Assembly (NCBI GenBank): GCA_029228645.1
Contig: JAPTHR010000002.1
Coordinates: 359,350 to 423,349 of the forward strand
Length of the DNA: 64,000 nt
Source: Gammaproteobacteria bacterium Milos-ODIII6
Lineage (GTDB): Bacteria > Pseudomonadota > Gammaproteobacteria > Chromatiales > Chromatiaceae
Direction of reading: 5' to 3'
Part shown: in pieces, positions 38,675-46,958 of the stretch
Layout of the letters: the number at the start of each line of letters is the position of its first letter
Position numbering within the stretch: position 1 is the stretch's first letter
Notes under the pieces: generated by a model
What the model was told of the DNA's origin: nothing
Databases searched by the model: none
Seen by the model: only the letters and a program-made list of their open reading frames with translations
Translations under genes and position numbers: made by a program

Positions 38675-41608
38675 TCAGAGCAGCAGGTCGGCGCGCGGTT
38701 TTGCGCGCGGAGAGCTCAGATCGAATTTCGGCTGGCAGCTGATCAGGCGCTTCGGCTGGGCGTTCTGTTTGTCGATCAGGAAACGGCTTACTGTATCCGC
38801 GCGTTGGATTGCGAGCGCCTTGAGCTGTTTTGCCAGCAGCGCCGTATCAGGTTCGAACGCCGGCAAGGCTTCGCTCTCCTCCTGCTTGGCGGTTGTTTCC
38901 TGCGCCTTCTGCCTGGCTGCCGCGGCCTGACTGTCCTGCTGCTGTTTGAGAAAGGCCTGTTTCATCTGATCGATCAGGTGACTCTCGTCACTGGTCGTGG
39001 CCACACCGCATACCTTGACGTGGATCTCCGGCTTCTCTTCGAGCACACCGGCGACCTTTTCCAGGTAAGCCGGATAATCGTCCATCAGGTCGCTCGACCC
39101 GGGTTCAAAGATTACCGGATCCAGTTTCACCTGCATGGCTTGTCCTGCGGCGACGTCTGCTACCACCAGGAGCGTGCCAAACGGAAACAGGGCGGCAGCA
39201 AGATACGTCTTGGCGCCTCGTTGCAGCGCCGATCCGAGCGCCTGATTGATGATGTCACTGGGATCGACCTGCAGATTGTCGAACGAACCCTTCACCGGGA
39301 CGCTCAACGCGATCGTATTGTGCTTGTCCTTGAGCATCGACAACCCCGTCTCCAGGCCGGGATTCAGGGTCGCGTCCAGCGCCTTGAGCTCTTCCTCCGT
39401 GAGTGCTCTGATATCGAGCTGGTGCAAAGCCAGTTCGGTGGTCGAATCCAGCTGGCCCTCCTTCGCCGACAGGCTGGCCTCCGCGTTCAGGGAACCGGAT
39501 TCGACCTCGTAGCCCAGGTACTTTTTCAGGAACAGGCCATAGGGCAGCAGTGACAGGGCCTGTATATCCCCCTTGAGTTCAAAAGTGGGTTCTGGGGCAA
39601 ACAACGCCACCTGACCCTGGATGTCGACGCTGCCGGTTTCCAGTTTCGCCACGAGTTCCAGGTCGCTGCCCGCCCTGGGTTTGCTCGAATCGATATCAGT
39701 CAGCTGAAAGGCATCGATATCGATTCTCTGCGCAAACGGCTCGGCAAAACTGCGGTCGACGATATAAAGGGAACCACCCTGCTCGACCAGGACCGCGTCA
39801 ATTCTGACCGCCAGTTTCTCCTCCACCGGCGCGTCTCCGTTCGCCTCCTGAGCGGACCCGACGGCTTGCCTGTCGTCGGTCTTTGCGGCGAGTTTATCCA
39901 TGGCCTGGAGGAATGAATCGAAACCCCAGGTACCGGTTTCTGTTTTGATCAAAGCATGCCGGGCGCCAGACATGACGATTTTTCCGATGTGCACACCAGT
40001 TTCCGCCGAGTAATCGACCTGCTCCAGCAACAGGGCCTCATGGTTGGAAAATCCGGGCAGTGCCTGGTCGAATTCATCCAGCTTCTGCTCCTGCCCAAGG
40101 CTCAGCCCGCTGATGGCGAGCTGCTCCAGCGACGCCTCATCGAGTGCTTTGATCAGGAGGTTTTTCGCCTCCACCTTGTCCGCCAGCACCATTGGTTCTT
40201 TCGTATCCAGGGTCTGCATTCTGAGGCCGGACAGATCGAGGTTGCTCGAGGATTCCAGCGCCAAGCGGTCGTTCACCGTCTGCAGGCTGAGCTCGCCCTG
40301 CCAGTGCAGCTGCCTATTGACCAGGTCGAGCTGCTGCGCCGGGCGCTGCAGCGCAAAACCGGTGTTGTGCAACCGGCCTTGCGTCACGACGGTCATGCCA
40401 CCCGCTGCGGCGAGGTCAACATTCACGCTTCCCTGCCAGTCGAGTTCGCCATTCTGTAACTGCATCGGCTGCGCAGGCATACCCACTGCCAGCTGCCGGT
40501 TGCGCAGCTGCCCATTCAGGGTCAGCTCGAGGTCCCTGCCAGGAGTGAGCGCGGTCTCGGACCTGCCTTCCCAGACAAGCTGCTGATCCTGGATCGAAAG
40601 CCCTGAATCCCGGTCCTCGAATCCCAGGTCGTTTCCGCGCAAGCGCCCATTCGTGTTCAAGCGGAGCGCGTTCCTTGCGGACACCTGGGCGGATATGTCG
40701 CCGCCCCAGCCCAGTCGCTGCGCATTGAGCGCCAATGCGCCGTCCTGCCAGCGAACCTCCTGCAGCGCCCACTCGCCGGCCTGCTCGAGGGTAAATCCGC
40801 CATCGGCCGATCGCACGATATCGAGCTTGCTGTCGACGCTGACGATCGCCGTGTTCTGCTGCATCTCCTCGGCCAGCCTTTTCAGGTAGCGACCGAGCGG
40901 CAGGCCCTCGAGCACAACGCGCCCGTCGAAACCGGGCTCCGCGGAAAACAGATCCAGCCTGCCGTCGAGTGCAAACGGGGCAGCGTCGATGACGCCCTTG
41001 AGCGAGATGTCAGCGGGCTCTGCGAGCGGGTCGGTGTCGAGCCTCTCGATTGACAGGGTTTCGACATCGATCACCGACTGCAGCGCCGGGTGTTTATAGG
41101 CCAGCTTGAAATCCCTCAGGCGAAGGTCCACCAGCTGGAAACTCCAGGGCTCTTCCTCCGTCTCTGGCTCGGGCGCTTGCTGAACAACCAGGTTCTTCAG
41201 CAGGATCCCGCCGACATGCTCCTGCCCCGGTTGCGACTGGTCGAGCGTGAGCTGCGCGCCGTTGAGGCTCACCCGCTCAATCACGAAGCGGCGCGCGAAG
41301 AGGTCTTTCCAACGCGCCTTCAGGGTAAGTTCGGGCAGCTGGAACGGCCGGTAGCCCGAGCGCTCGATCACGACGTTGTAAAAACCCAGCTCGGCAGTGA
41401 AGGGGTTGAAATCCACGTTTTCCAGCGTGACTTTCTCACCACCGTTGGCCAGCACCCACTTCTGAAACTGCTGCGAAATCAGCAGCGGCGCACCCGCCAG
41501 CACGACTCCCAGGACGAACAGAACAAGCAGCGCGCCAATCCAGGCCGGTTTCCAGCGCTTCAGTACATTCTTTTGGTTTGCGGACGTTTCTTGGGCTGAC
41601 ATGCTCAT
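38675..41608 (-). CDS. DUF748 (AsmA-like) envelope protein
   Basis: A 977-residue protein with one N-terminal membrane anchor (WIGALLVLFVLGVVLAGAPLL, about 23-43) and a very long, beta-rich periplasmic part. LENVDFNPFTAELGFYNVVI is characteristic of DUF748, a member of the AsmA-like superfamily of elongated proteins thought to carry lipids or help outer-membrane assembly. Near residue 855, VIFEPGSSDLMDDYPAYLEKVAGVLEEKPEIHVKVCGVATTSDES resembles the OmpA-like region often found in DUF748 proteins. The C-terminal 80 residues are a basic Gln/Ala-rich helix. It is a single gene in this direction. The receptor downstream is separated by 247 bp. Confidence 0.9.
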   Translation of the reverse strand: MSMSAQETSANQKNVLKRWKPAWIGALLVLFVLGVVLAGAPLLISQQFQKWVLANGGEKVTLENVDFNPFTAELGFYNVVIERSGYRPFQLPELTLKARWKDLFARRFVIERVSLNGAQLTLDQSQPGQEHVGGILLKNLVVQQAPEPETEEEPWSFQLVDLRLRDFKLAYKHPALQSVIDVETLSIERLDTDPLAEPADISLKGVIDAAPFALDGRLDLFSAEPGFDGRVVLEGLPLGRYLKRLAEEMQQNTAIVSVDSKLDIVRSADGGFTLEQAGEWALQEVRWQDGALALNAQRLGWGGDISAQVSARNALRLNTNGRLRGNDLGFEDRDSGLSIQDQQLVWEGRSETALTPGRDLELTLNGQLRNRQLAVGMPAQPMQLQNGELDWQGSVNVDLAAAGGMTVVTQGRLHNTGFALQRPAQQLDLVNRQLHWQGELSLQTVNDRLALESSSNLDLSGLRMQTLDTKEPMVLADKVEAKNLLIKALDEASLEQLAISGLSLGQEQKLDEFDQALPGFSNHEALLLEQVDYSAETGVHIGKIVMSGARHALIKTETGTWGFDSFLQAMDKLAAKTDDRQAVGSAQEANGDAPVEEKLAVRIDAVLVEQGGSLYIVDRSFAEPFAQRIDIDAFQLTDIDSSKPRAGSDLELVAKLETGSVDIQGQVALFAPEPTFELKGDIQALSLLPYGLFLKKYLGYEVESGSLNAEASLSAKEGQLDSTTELALHQLDIRALTEEELKALDATLNPGLETGLSMLKDKHNTIALSVPVKGSFDNLQVDPSDIINQALGSALQRGAKTYLAAALFPFGTLLVVADVAAGQAMQVKLDPVIFEPGSSDLMDDYPAYLEKVAGVLEEKPEIHVKVCGVATTSDESHLIDQMKQAFLKQQQDSQAAAARQKAQETTAKQEESEALPAFEPDTALLAKQLKALAIQRADTVSRFLIDKQNAQPKRLISCQPKFDLSSPRAKPRADLLL

Positions 41609-41781
41609 TTACCCGGAAATATCGCCGTCGGTCCTGCGGAAACTCGAAGAACAGCTGTCGCCGAACAGGATAGCAGCGACAGAGAATAAAGAGGATGGGA
41701 CTGAGGCTTGTGTGAACCCGGCAGCGTGTTGACGGGCAGGTCGAGGGTATCGACCGGTGTTGGAAATCGGATATACGGGGA

Positions 41782-41838
41782 ATCGCGCTGGCGCGAGTGA
41801 AGGCGCCCTGGGGTGTTGCGAAGGTTTGGAACGAAGAG
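41782..41838. repeat. Dispersed intergenic repeat, copy 2
   Basis: The stretch beginning ATCGCGCTGGCGCGAGTGAA is about 87% identical to 23440-23496. It lies between the DUF748 gene and the small unknown gene at 41889. A weaker, possibly related stretch follows the first PPK2 gene near 54090-54122. Confidence 0.65.
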
Positions 41839-41888
41839 CTGGAGCATTTGGCGCTCAAGCAGCTTGCTTACGAGTACTCAGAGGCTCC

Positions 41889-42359
41889 TTAAGCGACCCT
41901 CATCCTTCGCAAAGATGCGATCGCCTGAGTCCCGGAGCCGGGCTCGATAAGCAATTCCAATATCGCCACTGAAGGCAGCTTGACCTCATGATCCTCGATC
42001 TCGACAGTTGCGCCGGTCGGGCTGAAGTTCCACTGCTGACGCACGATCTCACTGGTCGGCTGGTCGCTTTCAGGAGACCACCGCAAGACATATTCCTGCA
42101 ATCGAGTGACCTTTGTCTCCTCAAAATGGAGCTGGATACGGGTCACTTTCTGGGGAGGGGAAAAGCGTAATCTGATCAGCTGTTGCCCTGGGGCAGCAGC
42201 ACGCCATCCCGTATCGGGTCCGGGAATCAGGGCGGCCTCGATGGGATACTCGGGATCCTCGGAGCTTATCTCAACCTCTGCGAGTGCGCCGAGATCAAGC
42301 CATAAGTCATCATCACTGGGTTTGGTCTCCTGCCCAAGCGGCACGATCCGTTTCTTCAT
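41889..42359 (-). CDS. Small protein of unknown function, possible F5/8-type beta-sandwich
   Basis: A 156-residue soluble protein without a signal peptide. The pattern YPIEAALIPGPDTGWRAAAPGQQLIRLRFSPPQKVTRIQLHFEETKVTRLQEYVLRWSP recalls discoidin/F5-8C carbohydrate-binding beta-sandwiches, in which a strand of the type I-RL-F is followed by a V-R-QL-F strand. This is a fold-level guess only. AGGAGGTCACCTGAA precedes the ATG as a strong ribosome binding site. A lone copy of the 30-bp TTAACCC motif lies directly upstream. I do not assign a function. Confidence 0.75.
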   Translation of the reverse strand: MKKRIVPLGQETKPSDDDLWLDLGALAEVEISSEDPEYPIEAALIPGPDTGWRAAAPGQQLIRLRFSPPQKVTRIQLHFEETKVTRLQEYVLRWSPESDQPTSEIVRQQWNFSPTGATVEIEDHEVKLPSVAILELLIEPGSGTQAIASLRRMRVA

Positions 42360-42406
42360 TTCAGGTGACCTCCTGCTACGACAAATACGCTATTCCATCG
42401 CCGTTG

Positions 42407-42436
42407 TTAACCCTGCCACCAAATAAGTCGGGTTAA
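42407..42436. repeat. Lone 30-bp TTAACCC...GGGTTAA inverted-repeat motif
   Basis: TTAACCCTGCCACCAAATAA followed by GTCGGGTTAA is bounded by a perfect 7-bp inverted repeat. It shares most positions with the two ends of the element at 46660-46942. Confidence 0.6.
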
Positions 42437-42445
42437 TGGGAAATA

Positions 42446-42469
42446 ACGGCGCTGCGAATGCAGCGCCGT
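42446..42469 (-). terminator. Intrinsic terminator of the second RRM gene
   Basis: ACGGCGCTGC and GCAGCGCCGT form a perfect 10-bp stem with a 4-nt loop, 10 bp after the RRM stop codon. It is followed on the minus strand by TATTTCCC. This is a convincing rho-independent terminator. Confidence 0.8.
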
Positions 42470-42479
42470 CGGGGACAAC

Positions 42480-42755
42480 TTACCAGCTGGGTCCACGGGA
42501 GCTACGCTCGCCACGTGGCTTTGCCTGATTGACCTTCAGGTTACGCCCACCCATCGCGGTCTCATTGAGCGCCTTGATGGCTGCATCGGCGGCAGAGTTG
42601 TCTGCCATCTCGACAAAGGCGAAACCCTTGGACTGACCGGTATCCCTGTCGGTGATCAGGTTGACGCTGTTCACGTCACCGTACGCCGCAAAGGCACTAC
42701 GCAGTTCGTCTTCGGTGGCACTGTAAGGCAAATTGCCCACATAAATATTCATCAT
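42480..42755 (-). CDS. RNA recognition motif (RRM) protein, glycine/arginine tail
   Basis: A 91-residue single-RRM protein. RNP2 is MNIYVGNLPYSATEDELRSAFAAYGDV and RNP1 is KGFAFVEMADNSAADAAIKALNE, both close to consensus, with aromatic residues in the RNA-contacting places. The C-terminus is basic (KPRGERSSRGPSW), as in cyanobacterial and proteobacterial Rbp proteins. ATG 42755 follows AGGA at 9-nt spacing; another ATG lies one codon further in, and an upstream ATG at 42764 has no spacing to AGGA. The leader contains a perfect 8-bp inverted repeat and the gene ends in a strong terminator, so it is monocistronic. Confidence 0.95.
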   Translation of the reverse strand: MMNIYVGNLPYSATEDELRSAFAAYGDVNSVNLITDRDTGQSKGFAFVEMADNSAADAAIKALNETAMGGRNLKVNQAKPRGERSSRGPSW

Positions 42756-43278
42756 CTTTAACATTCCTAGTCTGTGTTGCGAGAGAGAAGCACTATCGTT
42801 GCTCCAACACACAAAACGCGATAGTGATTTGCCATTGCTGGCGAATTCAAGGGGTGGTAACTGGAGCCACCTGGCTCCGGGTGAGCGCTTGCGCGACCGG
42901 GAAACCGTCGCTGTCGCATCACCGCCTGTAAATCGGGAGAAAGAAGCCGTGCAAAACTAGCCGATTACGGGCCGCGGCAGACCCTGAGTCGCTACCGCGC
43001 ATGGCGAACCGGCCGTCAGGCCGCGCTTTTTGAATTGCATGACTGCTCCAAATCCAGCCTACCCGTATGGTCAGGGGGCCGATCGAAGGCAGGACTATGA
43101 ATTGTTCGGGAGGGTCTTTCGGGGAGGGAGACTTTCGCGAGACAGGCGCACTGATCGGTTAGTGCTTCGAGGCAGTATATACAGTCGTGGGACAAACACA
43201 AATTAATCTTTTGCAGCAAACCGCCGGATAGCCGGTGACAGGCAGCGGCGGGGAACCGATCGGAAACCGGAGTCGCTT
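42756..43278. other. 523-bp divergent/convergent spacer before the LysR gene
   Basis: This stretch holds the untranslated leader and promoter of the RRM gene and the 3-prime end region of the LysR gene. I see no further gene. Confidence 0.4.
42791..42826 (-). promoter_or_regulatory. 8-bp inverted repeat in the RRM leader
   Basis: CACTATCG and CGATAGTG are perfect inverted copies separated by 20 nt, about 36-70 nt before the RRM start. It may be an RNA hairpin, for example an autoregulatory target of the RNA-binding product, or a DNA operator; both are inferences. Confidence 0.4.
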
Positions 43279-44154
43279 TCAGGCTGAGCGGCGACCCAGG
43301 AACAGTTCATCCTCGGCCTCGATGGCTATCGTCATGTAGTCGCGAAATGCCAGTACCCGCGCGGTTCGTTTGAGGTCGGGGTGCAGCAGGATCCAGAGGC
43401 CCAGGTCCCACTCGGGGCGGGGATCACAGCAGCGCACCAGCACCGGGTCGGTGTCGCCCATGAAACAGGGCAGAATCGAGACCCCGAGTCCTTCGTTGAG
43501 CGCTGCCTTGGTCAGTAGCGTGTCGTCCACACAGAAACGATGTGCCCGATCACCGCATTCCTGTTTCGTCCACGAGCGATGGAAGGTACAACAATCGACG
43601 CCCAGCCAATCGGGCTCCGCGCCACTCTCCTGCAGGCCTTCGACATAGTCACGCCTACCATAGACCGCCGATGAAACAGTCCCGACCCGCCTGCCGATCA
43701 GTGTATCCGGCGGCGTGTTGGTGAGACGTATCGCGACGTCCGCCTCGCGCTGCGCCAGACTGGCATCGATATTGGACATCATGAGATGCAGCATGACCTC
43801 GGGGTATTCCCGACTGAACCCGGCGAACATCGGCATCAGCACAGTGGTCGCCATATTGTCGATCGCGGTGACGCGCAGCGGGCCGGACGGCTTCATATCC
43901 TTGCCGGACAGTGCGCCATCCACTGAGAGCACCTCGCATTCCATGCGCCCTGCCGCCAGTAACAGGCTCTCTCCCTCGGTCGTGAGGACATAGCCACTGG
44001 GCACCTTGTCGAACAGTCTCACCCCAAGCGCCTGTTCGAGCTTGCGCATGCGCCGCGACACGGTCGAATGCTGCAGACCGAGCAGGCGGGCACCGCGCGA
44101 GATCGACCCGCTACGCGCCACTGCCAGAAACAGTCTCAGATCGTCCCAGTTCAC
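43279..44154 (-). CDS. LysR-family transcriptional regulator
   Basis: A 291-residue regulator. The N-terminal winged helix-turn-helix is VNWDDLRLFLAVARSGSISRGARLLGLQHSTVSRRMRKLEQALGVRLFD, followed by the linker helix and a two-lobed ligand-binding domain (LRVTAIDNMATTVLMPMFAGFSREYPEV onward). I chose the GTG at 44154, preceded by GAGGGCGGA. An ATG 11 codons upstream lies inside a palindrome that is better read as the operator. The gene is divergent from the DUF4242-nitrilase pair, the classical arrangement for a LysR regulator and its targets. The inducer is unknown. Confidence 0.92.
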   Translation of the reverse strand: MNWDDLRLFLAVARSGSISRGARLLGLQHSTVSRRMRKLEQALGVRLFDKVPSGYVLTTEGESLLLAAGRMECEVLSVDGALSGKDMKPSGPLRVTAIDNMATTVLMPMFAGFSREYPEVMLHLMMSNIDASLAQREADVAIRLTNTPPDTLIGRRVGTVSSAVYGRRDYVEGLQESGAEPDWLGVDCCTFHRSWTKQECGDRAHRFCVDDTLLTKAALNEGLGVSILPCFMGDTDPVLVRCCDPRPEWDLGLWILLHPDLKRTARVLAFRDYMTIAIEAEDELFLGRRSA

Positions 44155-44180
44155 TCCGCCCTCAGCTTGTTTCCAGCAGC

Positions 44181-44196
44181 TGTGCATATTTGCACA
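44181..44196. promoter_or_regulatory. Candidate LysR operator
   Basis: TGTGCA-TATT-TGCACA is a perfect palindrome containing the T-N11-A pattern of LysR sites. It lies 27 bp upstream of the chosen LysR start and about 260 bp before the divergent DUF4242 gene. Confidence 0.5.
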
Positions 44197-44454
44197 TACC
44201 GTTTCGATTTATTCGGAATAGGCACCAAACACCATAGACCTAGACTTCCCTGCATCCCAGTCGCGACCCGCGACAAGGGCTGAAGCGCGATGCCGGAGAC
44301 CCGAAGCCAGCAGACAGTTTTAGAGAGCATCGCCAGGTTTGGAAGCAGTTCAGGCCGTTATCCCGGCTATTCGGGACAAATCACCCGGTCATGACTGGCT
44401 GCGGAATGCCGGGCGCCGCCTGCCCGGATTGACTGTCAAAACGAGGACACCACG

Positions 44455-44754
44455 ATGAATACCTACATTATCCTGAGACGCAGCGGCTGGAGTTCACCCG
44501 AGCAACTCCAGGAGGCAGCTGCACGATCCGAGGCGACCGGTGAGGACATGACAGACGATATCCGCTGGATCCGCAGCTATGTCATGGACGAGGACAACGG
44601 CTCTCTCGGCACCGTGTGCATCTACCAGGCCACCAGTCCGGAGGCCATCCGCCGGCACGCCGAGAGCGCAGTACTGCCGGTCGACGAAATCATTCCGGTG
44701 GCGGACACCGTGGTCAAGCGGGCAGACCCCCAGAAAAAGCCAGCTGCGAGCTGA
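44455..44754 (+). CDS. DUF4242 (SCO4226-like) small protein
   Basis: A 99-residue protein of ferredoxin-like fold. RSYVMDEDNGSLGTVCIYQATSPEAIRRHAESAVLPVDEIIPVADTVV is the typical DUF4242 pattern, seen in the actinobacterial nickel-binding protein SCO4226. The N-terminal part begins MNTYIILRRSGWSSPEQLQEAAARS. Its biochemical role is not established; a small-ligand or metal-binding dimer is usual for this fold. The nitrilase gene begins 13 bp after its stop codon, so the two form an operon under the divergent LysR regulator. Confidence 0.85.
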   Translation: MNTYIILRRSGWSSPEQLQEAAARSEATGEDMTDDIRWIRSYVMDEDNGSLGTVCIYQATSPEAIRRHAESAVLPVDEIIPVADTVVKRADPQKKPAAS

Positions 44755-44767
44755 GGAGAGAAACGTC

Positions 44768-45706
44768 ATGCCAAAGATCGCCGTCATCCAACACGCACCC
44801 CGGGTACTGGACCGGGCTGCGACCATCGACCGGGCGCAGCAACTCATTGCCGGGGCGGCCGCCGACGGTGCGCAGCTGATCGTCTTTCCGGAGGCTTTTG
44901 TGCCGGGTTACCCGGCCTGGGTGTGGCGTCTCCGGCCGGGTAGCGACTGGGACCTGAGCGAGCGCATCCATCAGCGCCTGCTGGACAATGCCGTGGACCT
45001 TGCGCGAGACGAGCTCGCCGGCGTGCGCGCCGCGGCCGCCGAGGCGGAAGTCACCGTGGTCATCGGCATTAACGAACGGGACGGCACCCTGGGGCGCAGC
45101 ACCCTGTACAACAGCCTGGTGGTCATAGGACCCGACGGCAAGCTTCTCAATCACCACCGCAAGCTGATGCCCACCAACCCCGAACGCATGGTTTGGGGTT
45201 TCGGCGACGGTGCCGGGCTCAGGGCCGTGGACACGCCGGTCGGAAGGATTGGCGCGCTGCTATGCTGGGAAAACTACATGCCGCTGGCGCGCTTCGCACT
45301 TTACGCGCAGGGCATAGATATCCATATTGCGCCGACCTACGACAGTGGCGCGGGCTGGACCGGCACGATGCAGCACATTGCACGGGAAGGCGGCTGCTGG
45401 GTTATCAGCGCCGGGGTTGCGCTGCGGAACCGCGACCTGCCGCAGGATCTGCCGCAACGCGACGGACTCTATCCGCCGGAGGAAGACTGGATCAACCCGG
45501 GCGACTCACTGGTCGTCGCACCGGGTGGTGAGATCGTGGCAGGCCCGCTGCACGAACAACAGGACATCCTGTATGCAGAGGTCGATGCCGAGCGCGCCGC
45601 GCTTGCACGCCGCACGTTCGACGTTGCCGGACACTACGCCCGCCCGGACGTCTTCACCCTCCAGGTCAACCGCCGCAGACAGTCGCCGATCGAGTTCGAA
45701 ACATGA
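44768..45706 (+). CDS. Nitrilase (carbon-nitrogen hydrolase, branch 1 type)
   Basis: A 312-residue cytoplasmic enzyme. The catalytic triad is Glu42 (VFPEAFVPGYPAW), Lys132 (HHRKLMPTNPERM) and Cys166 (ALLCWENYMPLARF). The WENYMPLAR context and the KLMPT-ERM-WG sequence are those of true nitrilases, which turn organic nitriles into acids and ammonia, rather than amidases. The length is slightly shorter than the 330-370 usual for nitrilases. The ATG has GAGGAGAG 7 nt upstream. It is co-transcribed with the DUF4242 gene and probably controlled by the LysR regulator, suggesting inducible use of a specific nitrile. Confidence 0.93.
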   Translation: MPKIAVIQHAPRVLDRAATIDRAQQLIAGAAADGAQLIVFPEAFVPGYPAWVWRLRPGSDWDLSERIHQRLLDNAVDLARDELAGVRAAAAEAEVTVVIGINERDGTLGRSTLYNSLVVIGPDGKLLNHHRKLMPTNPERMVWGFGDGAGLRAVDTPVGRIGALLCWENYMPLARFALYAQGIDIHIAPTYDSGAGWTGTMQHIAREGGCWVISAGVALRNRDLPQDLPQRDGLYPPEEDWINPGDSLVVAPGGEIVAGPLHEQQDILYAEVDAERAALARRTFDVAGHYARPDVFTLQVNRRRQSPIEFET

Positions 45707-45805
45707 GCGCCATAAGGTAATCCCTGTGCCGGCGGGCTTTGGCGCACCCATTGGCGCAGCATCGGCGCATAATGGATCGATCATGAAACGCCAGGGATCG
45801 AACTG

Positions 45806-46594
45806 ATGTGGCTGCGTACGGAATGCAATCTGGTCTTTGATATCCCGGCACCGACGCCGTTCGTACTTATGCTCAGGCCGCGCAGTGGAGCGCAACAGTG
45901 GATTGCCCGCGAGGAGTACCGCCTGCAGCCCAGCGTACCCGTGTTCGAATTCACCGACGGCTACGGGAATCTCTGTCAACGCCTGATCGCGCCTGCGGGC
46001 ACCTTCCGGATCCATACCAGCGCGGAAGTGATGACCGCGGACAGCATCGATCAGGGCTTCGGCGCACCCTTCGCCGAGATCCAGAACCTCCCCGATGCCG
46101 TGCTCAGCTATCTGCTTCCCAGCCGATACTGCGAGTCGGACCGGTTTCACGACATGGCAAGCGAGATCAGCGCTGGCTGGCAACCGGGATACGAGCAAGT
46201 TGCTGCGATCGTCGATTGGCTGCGCCGCAGTATCCGATATCGGCCGGGGAGCAGCGATGTGCCGATCTCCGCGGCCGAGGTCAACAGCAAGGGGGAAGGG
46301 GTCTGCCGCGACCTCGCCCACCTGGGCATCGCCCTGGTCCGCAGCCTCAGCATTCCTGCACGTATGGTGGTAGGTTATCTGCACCGGCTCGAGCCCATGG
46401 ATCTGCATGCCTGGTTCGAGGCGTATGTCGGCGATCGCTGGTACCTGTTCGACGCCACCCAAGATCAACTGAGCGGGGGCTACGTGGCGATAGGTTATGG
46501 ACGCGATGCTGCGGATGTCGCCGTCTACAATCAATTTGGCCCGCCCGTCTTTCCTGTGTCTCAGGCTGTGAACGTGCAACGAATCCAGCCATGA
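45806..46594 (+). CDS. Transglutaminase-like cysteine protease-fold protein
   Basis: A 262-residue protein without a signal peptide. The catalytic triad of the transglutaminase-like superfamily is visible as Cys in [15 protein letters not shown], His in [14 protein letters not shown] and Asp in YLFDATQDQ. The N-terminal 80 residues form a beta-rich domain often seen in these proteins. The enzyme class can hydrolyse or transfer amide bonds, and its substrate is unknown. A 7-codon mini-frame starting at 45783 ends in TGATG, overlapping the ATG, and could couple translation. A related gene follows, separated by a MITE-like element. Confidence 0.9.
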   Translation: MWLRTECNLVFDIPAPTPFVLMLRPRSGAQQWIAREEYRLQPSVPVFEFTDGYGNLCQRLIAPAGTFRIHTSAEVMTADSIDQGFGAPFAEIQNLPDAVLSYLLPSRYCESDRFHDMASEISAGWQPGYEQVAAIVDWLRRSIRYRPGSSDVPISAAEVNSKGEGVCRDLAHLGIALVRSLSIPARMVVGYLHRLEPMDLHAWFEAYVGDRWYLFDATQDQLSGGYVAIGYGRDAADVAVYNQFGPPVFPVSQAVNVQRIQP

Positions 46595-46659
46595 TCAATG
46601 CCAGGATTCGCTCGCCCGATTGAACCTCCTCGCCGGGATATGTTTCTGATCGGCCGTGG

Positions 46660-46942
46660 TTATTAACCCGGCCACCCATTAGATCGGGTTCAGCAAGCTG
46701 TGCCGATCCACAGCAAGGCGTCGGCACGCCTCAATAGCATTTACAGCAAGTGGCGACAACGCAGTCTGTGGGCTGGCACAGCTTGGCCTGTCCGTATACG
46801 CTCGACCAGTCAGGGATGCAGAGAATGGCGCTCTAGCGCGTTCTGGCTCTTGGCAAGGGCTTGCCATTACCTGCGAGCCACGCCTTGTATAGCGGCCTTC
46901 TCTGCATCCTGAACGCGACCTATTGGGTGGTCGGGTTAATAG
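46660..46942. mobile_element. MITE-like element with long imperfect terminal inverted repeats
   Basis: The left end TTATTAACCCGGCCACCCAT and the reverse complement of the right end, CTATTAACCCGACCACCCAA, continue to match for about 34 bp. Weaker inverted similarity (CAAGGCGT then GGC then CGC) continues inward to about 60-80 bp. The element is about 283 bp, has no gene of its own and lies between two transglutaminase-like genes. A flanking target duplication is not clear. Confidence 0.6.
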
Positions 46943-46958
46943 AGAGGTCAGTTGCCTT

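Noticed and set aside
42813..43278. A 67-codon minus-strand frame at 43016-43219
   Set aside because: It has no ribosome binding site or family resemblance, and its Cys-rich translation looks random.
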